From: CAYXZQ01 sp964469935
Lineage (GTDB): Archaea > Nanobdellota > Nanobdellia > Woesearchaeales > DSVV01
NCBI GenBank assembly: GCA_964469935.1
Contig: CAYXZQ010000047.1
Span: 1 to 10,612, forward strand
DNA length: 10,612 nt
Reading direction: 5' to 3'
The notes under the pieces are model-generated. The model had not been told where the DNA came from. It worked only from the letters and a program-made list of their open reading frames with translations, and did no database searches. Numbering within the stretch: the stretch's first letter is position 1; each line of letters opens with the position of its first letter. Positions 5,960 to 10,612 of this stretch are shown in pieces. The translations under genes and the position numbers were made by a program.

Positions 5960-5966
5960 CCCTCCT
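5960..5966 (-). promoter_or_regulatory. Strong Shine-Dalgarno of EF-1A
   Basis: AGGAGGG followed by six A and ATG. It is among the strongest ribosome binding sites in the window, as expected for a very highly expressed protein. Confidence 0.75.
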
Positions 5967-5998
5967 GTTTTGTGGTTTTGTAATGAAAAAACTGCCCA

Positions 5999-6006
5999 TT
6001 TATAAA
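5999..6006 (-). promoter_or_regulatory. TATA box of EF-1A
   Basis: TTTATAAA in the gap after EF-2, about 49 nt upstream of the EF-1A ATG. Initiation about 26 nt on would give a leader of some 20-25 nt that includes the SD. Confidence 0.65.
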
Positions 6007-6016
6007 GCTATCGGTA

Positions 6017-8197
6017 TCAGACACCGAGCTGGGCGTCGGTGAGACCCTTCCTGTCCTTTATCTGCTTTATGACTTTCTGCTGTAGCTCGTCCGGCATCCT
6101 CTCAAATGCCTGGTCGACAAGCGATGATGAGCCTCTTCCGCCTGTCGCGCTCCTGAGGTCGTTCGAGAGCCCGAAGGTCTCTGCAACCGGCATCTTCCCC
6201 CTGACAAGGACCCTCTTCCTGTCCTGGTTCATCTCGAGAAGCTGCCCTCTCTTGTTCGATATGAGCTTGGAAATCTCGCCCATGAACTCCTCAGGAGACT
6301 CGAACAGCAGCGTCTGCACAGGCTCATACAGGAGCGGCCCGCCTGTCATTATCGCCGACCTTATGCCTTCCCTGACTGCGGGATAGAGCTGTGCAGGGCC
6401 CCTGTGGATCGCGTCTTCGTGGAGCTTGCAGTCAACAAGGCTCACCTTCATCTTGTAGCAGGGCTCGTGTGCGAGCGGGCCTGCGCCCATGACATCCTCG
6501 AACATGTCAAGGACCATCTCCAGAATCTCGCCAATGTGCACCTGGCCCCTTGTCGCCTCCACGAACATGTTGCCGTTGTATATGTCCTTTACCTTGAGAG
6601 CCTCCTTCGAGTCCATCCCGAGCTCTACGAGCTTGTCCCTGATTACCAGGTCCTTCTTCTTTATCCTCCCTTCGGGGATCTCGCCCTCCTTGATTGCCTG
6701 CGATATGGCGTCCGTGAGCGGCTCCACCTTGAAGAACAGGTGGTTGTGCTTGTTCGGCGATTTCCCGACGCCTTCCTGGGATGGCTTTGTGATGACCTCC
6801 CTGTACACTACGATTGGATTGCTCGTCTTGATGTCGATCTTCTTCTCTGTCCTTATCCGGTTCTCGATTATCTCGAGATGAAGCTCACCCATGCCATGCA
6901 TCAGGTGTTCGCCTGTCTCCTCGTTAAGCTCGATCACGACAGAAGGGTCCTCCTTCTGGACGACCTTGAGCACCTCTATGAGCTTCGGAAGGTCAGATGG
7001 CCTTGTCGCCTCGACCGCCTTTGTGACAACCGGCTCGAATATGTGCGAAAGCTTCTCGAACGGCTCTGCCGGGCTGTAAGTGACTGTCTCGCCAGGCGCA
7101 GCTTTCAACCCGGAGACGCCGATGATGTTCCCTGCAGGGACATTGTCGACAATCTCTTTCTTGGCCCCGTTGTATATGTAGACCTGCTGGACCCTCAGGT
7201 TGCGCTTCATCAGGTTGAGATAGGCACCGACGCCCTTCTTCATTGTTCCGGAAAAAAGCCTTCCTGCCGATATCTCGCCTGCCTGCGGGTCGACTACGAC
7301 CTTTGTTATGACGAAGAAGAGCGGCCCGTCCGGGTTGCATGTTGCAAGGGACTTTCCTTCCTCGCTCTCCATGTCGCCCCTCCATATCTTAGGTATTCTG
7401 TATCCCTGCGCAGCCTTCGGGCTCGGCAGGTGATTGACTACCATGTTCAGCACTACCCTGTGGAGAGGCGCTTTCCTCGAAAGCTCCAGCCTCTTCTGCT
7501 CGTCGTTCGAATTGTAAACCTCGATTATGTCCTTGAATGTGATGCCATGCTTCTGCATGTAGGGGACAGAGAGCGCCCACTTGTGGAATGCGCTTCCGAA
7601 CCCGACAGTGCCGTCCTGGACATTTACGCCCCACTTGTCCTTGAACTCATCGGGGGCGATGCTTCTTATGAACTTGTTGACATTCGCGATGTTCTTGACG
7701 AACCTTTCCTGCATCTGCTCAGGCGAGAGCTGGAGCTCCTTTATCAGCCTGTCCACCTTGTTTATGAAAAGGATGGGCTTGACCCTCTCCCTGAGGGCCT
7801 GGCGGAGCACGGTCTCTGTCTGGGGCATGATGCCCTCGACAGCGTCGATGAGAACCACTGCGCCGTCGACTGCCCTCATCGCCCTTGTCACGTCGCCTCC
7901 GAAATCCACGTGCCCAGGGGTGTCGATGAGATTTATTAGATATTCCTTGTCGTCCACCGTGTGCACCATGTTCACGTTTGCCGAGTCAATCGTGATTCCC
8001 CTTGTCTGCTCGTCCTCGTGGAAGTCAAGGACGCATGCCTTCCCTGCGAGCTCCTCGCTCATCATACCTGCGCCGAAGAGCAGGTTATCGGAAAGCGTCG
8101 TCTTGCCGTGATCGATATGAGCGCAAATGCTTATGTTCCGTATCCTGTCAGGCTCCTTCATGAGCCTCGTTACCCTGTCAACCATCTTTTCTGCCAT
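6017..8197 (-). CDS. fusA: Translation elongation factor 2 (aEF-2)
   Basis: It encodes 726 residues, the usual archaeal size. It drives translocation of tRNA and mRNA by GTP hydrolysis. Motifs: G1 AHIDHGKT (26-33), switch I TRGITID (65-71), G3 DTPGHVDF (92-99), G4 NKVD (146-149). Domain II begins near 290, domain III near 400 (PSDLPKLIEVLKVV), domain IV near 476 and domain V near 605. His598 in DAIHRGPAQ at the tip of domain IV is the residue modified to diphthamide, so the Dph pathway is expected elsewhere in the genome. After SATGGRG (684-690) the sequence (SSSLVDQAFERMP) differs from the aromatic-rich form I recall from other archaea, which may be lineage-specific. The start is fixed by GAGGAGGG five bases upstream. 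It follows ndk by 15 bp in the same transcript. Confidence 0.98.
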   Translation of the reverse strand: MAEKMVDRVTRLMKEPDRIRNISICAHIDHGKTTLSDNLLFGAGMMSEELAGKACVLDFHEDEQTRGITIDSANVNMVHTVDDKEYLINLIDTPGHVDFGGDVTRAMRAVDGAVVLIDAVEGIMPQTETVLRQALRERVKPILFINKVDRLIKELQLSPEQMQERFVKNIANVNKFIRSIAPDEFKDKWGVNVQDGTVGFGSAFHKWALSVPYMQKHGITFKDIIEVYNSNDEQKRLELSRKAPLHRVVLNMVVNHLPSPKAAQGYRIPKIWRGDMESEEGKSLATCNPDGPLFFVITKVVVDPQAGEISAGRLFSGTMKKGVGAYLNLMKRNLRVQQVYIYNGAKKEIVDNVPAGNIIGVSGLKAAPGETVTYSPAEPFEKLSHIFEPVVTKAVEATRPSDLPKLIEVLKVVQKEDPSVVIELNEETGEHLMHGMGELHLEIIENRIRTEKKIDIKTSNPIVVYREVITKPSQEGVGKSPNKHNHLFFKVEPLTDAISQAIKEGEIPEGRIKKKDLVIRDKLVELGMDSKEALKVKDIYNGNMFVEATRGQVHIGEILEMVLDMFEDVMGAGPLAHEPCYKMKVSLVDCKLHEDAIHRGPAQLYPAVREGIRSAIMTGGPLLYEPVQTLLFESPEEFMGEISKLISNKRGQLLEMNQDRKRVLVRGKMPVAETFGLSNDLRSATGGRGSSSLVDQAFERMPDELQQKVIKQIKDRKGLTDAQLGV

Positions 8198-8202
8198 CTT
8201 GT

Positions 8203-8210
8203 CCCTCCTC
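8203..8210 (-). promoter_or_regulatory. Shine-Dalgarno of EF-2
   Basis: GAGGAGGG with a five-base spacer to ATG, filling the short gap after the ndk stop. No TATA box fits in this gap, so EF-2 should be transcribed from upstream. Confidence 0.7.
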
Positions 8211-8212
8211 AG

Positions 8213-8692
8213 TCAAAATACGTGGTCCTCGTGATTCGTCCTGTACTTGTAGAGCTCCTGGCCCGTGAACCATAGCGCTATCTCATTCTCCGCATCCTTC
8301 TCGTTCCCGGACGCGTGTATCAGGTTCATTATGGCCTTGCCCCTGCTGTCCGTGTAATCGTATGAGTGATGGGCGAAGTCCCCTCTGATGGTGCCGGGCT
8401 GGGCGCTGTTCGGCTCTGTCGGCCCTACGATCTTTCTCACGACTGCGATGGAGCTGTCGCCTTCAATTACCATCGCCACGACCGGACCCGAGACTATGAA
8501 CTCCTCGAGCCCCTTGTAGAACTCCTTTCCGACATGGTCTGCATAGTGCTTCTTCGAGAACTGCCTGTCCACCATGACCATCTTCAGCCCTATGATCTTC
8601 AGGCCCGCATTCTCGAACCTCCTTATGCATTCGCCGACGAGCCCTCTCTTGACCCCGTCAGGCTTGATTGCGACAAAAGTATGCTGAATCAT
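8213..8692 (-). CDS. ndk: Nucleoside diphosphate kinase
   Basis: It encodes 159 residues from ATG at 8692. It transfers the gamma-phosphate of NTPs to NDPs through a phosphohistidine, supplying GTP for the elongation factors beside it. Family motifs: FVAIKPDGVKRGLVGE near the N-terminus (catalytic-site Lys in KPD), PGTIRGDFA with its Arg, and the active-site histidine His126 in NLIHASGN. The C-terminus ends in a lineage-type tail (YKYRTNHEDHVF). An upstream GTG at 8701 and an ATG at 8698 are in frame. The chosen start matches the usual beginning of the family and has GGTGAT just upstream. The gene begins nine bases after L24e, the usual archaeal order L7Ae-S28e-L24e-ndk. Confidence 0.96.
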   Translation of the reverse strand: MIQHTFVAIKPDGVKRGLVGECIRRFENAGLKIIGLKMVMVDRQFSKKHYADHVGKEFYKGLEEFIVSGPVVAMVIEGDSSIAVVRKIVGPTEPNSAQPGTIRGDFAHHSYDYTDSRGKAIMNLIHASGNEKDAENEIALWFTGQELYKYRTNHEDHVF

Positions 8693-8701
8693 CCGCATCA
8701 C

Positions 8702-8854
8702 CTACTTAACCCATCTAACTTTCTTCCGCCTGAGCTTGAGCATGTTCTTCTCGCACTTGGAAGAACAGAAATCAAGCTTCTTTCCGGATTTCCTGACAAA
8801 TATCTTGCCGGTGCCCTTGGGGATCTGGGCGTTGCAAAAATCGCATCTTGCCAT
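8702..8854 (-). CDS. rpl24e: Large-subunit ribosomal protein eL24 (L24e), 50 residues
   Basis: This short gene reads MARCDFCNAQIPKGTGKIF at the start and ends RRKKVRWVK before TAG at 8704-8702. The zinc site is clear: C4, C7, C30 and C34 (CxxC ... CxxxC), as in archaeal L24e, which sits on the 50S subunit at the interface side. At 50 residues it is a little shorter than many homologues but has the whole zinc-binding core, so it looks complete. It starts one base after the S28e stop (TAA-G-ATG) and stops just before ndk, placing it in the ribosomal operon. A weak GGGG tract ten bases upstream may help initiation, but reinitiation from S28e is more likely. Confidence 0.95.
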   Translation of the reverse strand: MARCDFCNAQIPKGTGKIFVRKSGKKLDFCSSKCEKNMLKLRRKKVRWVK

Positions 8855-8855
8855 C

Positions 8856-9149
8856 TTAGTTAGTACCCCTGTCTGCCTTGTTGAGCTGCCTTGCCTCTAT
8901 CTCTGTCTCTCTAAGCATCAGCATATCCCCTATCTGGACAGGTCCTTTTACGTTCCTTCTGAGTATCTTGTTCTTGTCCCTGCCGTCAAGTATCCTGCAC
9001 CTGACCTGGGTTGCCTCCCCCCTCGAGCCGGTCCTTCCTATTATCTCCTCCACCCTCGCGGGGAAAGCCATCGAAAAGTGTATGGCCCCCTTGGCCTGGC
9101 CGGAATCCCTTCCGGCTGCTGGTTTTCTTCTCTCGAACTGCTTTGCCAT
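8856..9149 (-). CDS. rps28e: Small-subunit ribosomal protein eS28 (S28e) with N-terminal extension
   Basis: It encodes 97 residues from ATG at 9149. The conserved OB-fold body is VEEIIGRTGSRGEATQVRCR, then ILDGRDKNKILRRNVKGPV and IGDMLMLRETEIEARQL, which places it on the 30S platform near the mRNA exit. About 30 basic, polar residues (MAKQFERRKPAAGRDSGQAK...) precede the body; typical archaeal S28e is about 70 residues. An internal ATG (MAFPARVEE) would give the short form but has poor SD spacing. The start at 9149 has AAGGAT close upstream, lies one base after the L7Ae stop and matches extended forms I recall from DPANN archaea. A still earlier in-frame ATG (9164) lies inside L7Ae and is not needed. 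Confidence 0.93.
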   Translation of the reverse strand: MAKQFERRKPAAGRDSGQAKGAIHFSMAFPARVEEIIGRTGSRGEATQVRCRILDGRDKNKILRRNVKGPVQIGDMLMLRETEIEARQLNKADRGTN

Positions 9150-9150
9150 C

Positions 9151-9474
9151 TTAATCCTTTGCAAGCTTCTTGATATAGTCCTTTGCCTCGCCCTCTTTCA
9201 CGACCACGATTGCTGTCGTGGATACTGAAAGTCCTGCAGCTGCGCCGAGCTCTTCCCTGCTGGGAACTTCCAGGCACGGCACGCCCTTCTCCTTTGCAAG
9301 CAGCGGGATGTGCATGGTTATCTCCGGCGGGCTCACGTCCTTTGCGATGACGACAAGCTTAGCCTCGCCTTTCTCGAGGCTCTTTGTCGCCTCGTTTCCG
9401 CCTTTCCTTATCTTTCCTGTCGCCCTTGCGACCTCAACTGTCTCGTAAACTTTATCCGGATTTTCATCAGCCAT
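9151..9474 (-). CDS. rpl7ae: Ribosomal protein L7Ae, K-turn binding
   Basis: It encodes 107 residues from ATG at 9474. L7Ae binds kink-turns in 23S rRNA and in C/D and H/ACA guide RNAs, and often RNase P RNA. Family signatures: VARATGKIRKGGNEATKSLEKGEAKLVVIA (written here as the stretch from about residue 15 to 44; RNA-contacting GGNEATK inside), AKDVSPPEI, and the loop ...CLEVPSREELGAAAGL. The start is set by AGGAGG seven bases upstream; an earlier ATG at 9492 would place that SD inside the gene. It is the first gene of the L7Ae-S28e-L24e-ndk-EF-2 series and faces gltX across a 357-bp gap. Confidence 0.96.
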   Translation of the reverse strand: MADENPDKVYETVEVARATGKIRKGGNEATKSLEKGEAKLVVIAKDVSPPEITMHIPLLAKEKGVPCLEVPSREELGAAAGLSVSTTAIVVVKEGEAKDYIKKLAKD

Positions 9475-9481
9475 TCTCAAA

Positions 9482-9487
9482 CCTCCT
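9482..9487 (-). promoter_or_regulatory. Shine-Dalgarno of L7Ae
   Basis: AGGAGG with a seven-base spacer to the ATG at 9474. It decides between that ATG and the in-frame ATG at 9492. Confidence 0.75.
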
Positions 9488-9494
9488 AGCATAA

Positions 9495-9502
9495 ATATAT
9501 AA
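9495..9502 (-). promoter_or_regulatory. Candidate TATA box of the L7Ae operon
   Basis: TTATATAT in a longer A/T run is a very good TATA match but is centred only about 25 nt from the ATG. Standard initiation would leave out the SD. A second A/T box (ATTTAAAAAGG, about 9584-9594) would give a leader of some 90 nt. Which one is used cannot be told from sequence. Confidence 0.4.
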
Positions 9503-9640
9503 GGCAGAATAACGCGATATCCTACCTCTTTCCAGCCTTAGCCTTCATCAATCATAGGTAATTGTTCTTCGGAAAAGGAGGTCCTTTTTAAATGTTTTGG
9601 TAGGAGGGATTTATCAGTATTTATCATATCAGAAAACGCA

Positions 9641-9772
9641 TGTTAATCATCGTGGTCAGCTCACTACGCAGATTTCTTAATGAAATATCTTGGAAGGAAA
9701 TCTGTTTTGGGCCTGGTCCTATGGTTCCTCGCAGGGCTGTGTTCGCGATATTGACCCTGACGATGATTAACA
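9641..9772. repeat. 132-bp segment bounded by 13-bp inverted repeats
   Basis: TGTTAATCATCGT (9641-9653) and ACGATGATTAACA (9760-9772) are perfect inverted copies. The bases just outside are CA on both sides, a possible 2-bp target duplication. The inside holds no transposase. It could be a small MITE-like remnant, a paired regulatory site or a long-range RNA stem. Chance cannot be ruled out. Confidence 0.4.
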
Positions 9773-9800
9773 CACTCAAAAAGGGGGGCCAAACAAAAGA

Positions 9801-9809
9801 TTTAATAAA
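9801..9809 (+). promoter_or_regulatory. TATA box for leaderless gltX
   Basis: TTTAATAAA is centred about 27 nt before the gltX ATG, with no SD between. The transcript should start at or next to the start codon. This also argues against an upstream start, which would put the promoter inside the gene. Confidence 0.6.
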
Positions 9810-9831
9810 CCCTGCCTGTTTGCATCCTCTC

Positions 9832-10500
9832 ATGGAATCGCAGAAAGACCTCATCCTCAAATACGCGCTGCAGAACGCAGTCAGGTTCGGTGGAAAGGCA
9901 GAGCAGGGCAGGATAATCGGCAAAATCCTCGGGGAGAGGCCTGAGCTTCGGGAAAGGATCAAGGACATGCAGAAGGAAATAGCTGATATTGTGGAAAAAG
10001 TCAATAAGATGAAACCTGCTGAGCAGAAGGCAGGGCTGGAGATGCTTGCGCCTGAGCTCCTTGAGAAGAAAGAGGCAGAAGAGCGGACACTGCCCGAGCT
10101 GAAGAACGCAAAGAAGGGCAATGTCGTCATGCGCTTCGCCCCGTCGCCCTCAGGCCCCATGCATCTCGGCCATGCGATGACGCTCTCAGTGATATCGGAA
10201 TACAGGGACATGTACGATGGGAAGCTCATATTCAGGATTGAGGACACCAACCCTGACAACATCTACATGCCTGCTTATGAGATGATGCCAAGGGAGGCTG
10301 AATGGCTCACAGGCGGCAGGGTGGACGAGGTCATCATACAGTCAGACCACATCCCGGTCTACTATGAATATATTGAGAAGCTCCTGGACAGGGATGCTGT
10401 ATATGTCTGCACGTGCGAGCCGGAAAGCTTCAGGAAGATGCTTGCAAAGTCAGTCGCCTGCCCGTGCAGGAGCCTTCCTGCTGATGAGCAGAGGATAGAG
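9832..10500 (+). CDS. gltX: Glutamyl-tRNA synthetase, N-terminal part (3' end lost at a junction)
   Basis: About 220 residues of an archaeal-type GluRS are visible. A helical N-terminal region (1-95) of the kind found in archaeal enzymes begins ESQKDLILKYALQNAVRFGG. The class I signature follows as FAPSPSGPMHLGHA (102-115, HIGH-type motif HLGH at 111-114), then RIEDTNPDN (135-143), which contacts glutamate and ATP, and YVCTCEPESF and ACPCR in the insertion domain. The KMSKS-type half, the anticodon-binding domain and the stop are absent. It charges tRNA-Glu, and in many archaea also tRNA-Gln. The frame is open upstream to beyond 9640, but the TATA box and family start favour 9832. From about 10,490-10,503 the sequence changes to a bacterial CoaD-like segment in the same frame. 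The gene is thus truncated here, most likely by misassembly. Confidence 0.92.
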
Positions 10501-10612
10501 GTGCAGGCGGTTGAAGGATTGCTGGTCGATTTTGCCTATCGCCGGGGAGCAAAGGCGATCATTCGCGGCCTGCGGGCCGTCTCTGACTTCGACTATGAAC
10601 TCCAGATGGCCT
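10501..10612 (+). pseudogene. coaD: Internal fragment of bacterial phosphopantetheine adenylyltransferase (CoaD)
   Basis: The 37 codons in the gltX frame read EGLLVDFAYRRGAKAIIRG followed by LRAVSDFDYELQMA, the central part of bacterial CoaD, which makes dephospho-CoA from 4'-phosphopantetheine and ATP. The IRGLRAVSDFDYE motif is highly characteristic. CoaD's N-terminal nucleotide-binding PGTFDP...GH region and its C-terminal third are absent. Archaea normally use an unrelated-looking PPAT (COG1019), so this is foreign to the rest of the window. All four arginines here use CGC or CGG, whereas 12 of 15 in the adjacent gltX part use AGG. The left boundary is uncertain by about ten bases. The best reading is a piece of a bacterial genome joined to the contig end, not a real gene fusion. 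Confidence 0.85.

Larger units (their letters stand above)
9475..9831. other. Divergent intergenic region, L7Ae to gltX
   Basis: This 357-bp stretch holds the promoters of both flanking genes, a 13-bp inverted repeat bounding 132 bp (9641-9772), and an A/T box with nearby GGAGG-like sequences around 9577-9608 that leads to no sensible reading frame. I see no RNA gene or convincing protein gene in it. A 24-codon frame at 9680-9754 (hydrophobic) has no SD or promoter. Confidence 0.6.

Noticed and set aside
6404..7939. 511-codon open frame on the plus strand across EF-2
   Set aside because: It is antisense to a certain EF-2 gene. Its Leu/Val/Arg/Asp-rich composition is that of a codon-bias shadow, and no promoter or SD leads to it.
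8693..8701. Earlier starts for ndk (GTG at 8701, ATG at 8698)
   Set aside because: They add only three residues, sit within the likely SD (GGTGAT), and family members begin near MIQHTFVAIKPDG.
9475..9600. Kink-turn in the L7Ae leader for autoregulation
   Set aside because: L7Ae is known to autoregulate this way in some archaea, and TTGATGA near 9552 looks like half of a box C. I find no matching GA pairs or D-box partner, and the leader may not even be transcribed.
9680..9754. 24-codon hydrophobic frame (MKYLGRKSVLGLVLWFLAGL...) in the L7Ae-gltX gap
   Set aside because: Its codons look native and the peptide could span a membrane, but it has no SD, no TATA box at the right distance and is very short. 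It might be a decayed gene; support is too weak to annotate.
9642..9780. C/D-box guide RNA: GATGATT and CTGA boxes on both strands
   Set aside because: The boxes are imperfect (no RUGAUGA match), one guide interval would be only a few bases, and no terminal stem was found.
9640..9831. In-frame upstream extension of gltX from an ATG at 9640 (64 extra residues)
   Set aside because: The frame is open, but the residues do not resemble GluRS. The TATA box at 9801-9809 would be inside the gene and a known-type N-terminus begins at 9832.
9624..10262. 212-codon minus-strand frame opposite gltX
   Set aside because: It is antisense to clear GluRS motifs. Ser/Phe-rich composition is typical of the reverse frame of such genes.
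1..10612. CRISPR array, transposase, integrase, toxin-antitoxin or defence genes
   Set aside because: No spaced direct repeats, no DDE or recombinase motifs and no known defence domain were seen in any frame with gene-like properties.

Overview
The window looks like a piece of an archaeal genome, most likely from the DPANN group and possibly Woesearchaeota-like. The signs are archaeal or eukaryote-type informational genes (L7Ae, S28e, L24e, EF-2 with a diphthamide histidine, EF-1A, S10, TFS), an intron in a tRNA-Ser, archaeal TATA boxes at about -26, and a mix of leaderless and Shine-Dalgarno-led starts. The DPANN placement rests on remembered family features (long S28e N-terminus, large insertion in the signal peptidase, unusual EF-2 C-terminus) and is an inference.

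Layout. Positions 1-2077 (+): three tightly packed, AT-rich genes for helical or coiled-coil proteins of unknown function; the first is cut by the window edge. Positions 2153-2276 (-): a tRNA-Ser(GGA) with a 40-nt intron, converging on that cluster. Positions 2343-3092 (-): a stand-alone HD-domain phosphohydrolase starting at TTG, with an exactly symmetric interrupted palindrome just upstream of its promoter. Positions 3211-4227 (-): a Sec11-type signal peptidase followed by transcription factor S, apparently one transcript. Positions 4289-9474 (-): a translation block in transcription order L7Ae, S28e, L24e (only 50 codons), Ndk, EF-2, EF-1A, S10. EF-1A has its own TATA box and SD, and T-tracts follow EF-1A and S10. 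Positions 9475-9831: a 357-bp divergent intergenic region with TATA boxes for both flanking genes and a 13-bp inverted repeat bounding 132 bp. From 9832 (+): the start of an archaeal glutamyl-tRNA synthetase.

The last ~115 bases are not GluRS. At about 10,490-10,503 the reading frame passes, without a stop, into the middle of a bacterial-type phosphopantetheine adenylyltransferase (CoaD). Arginine codon use changes from mostly AGG to only CGN at the same point. Both proteins are cut inside their catalytic domains, so a chimeric assembly at a contig end is the best explanation.

How the genes work together: most of the minus strand serves translation (ribosomal proteins, both elongation factors, a serine tRNA), nucleotide supply (Ndk), transcript cleavage (TFS) and protein export (signal peptidase). 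The part with least known function is the coiled-coil cluster at the left edge. It carries no recognisable catalytic domain, and I cannot assign it to a known system.
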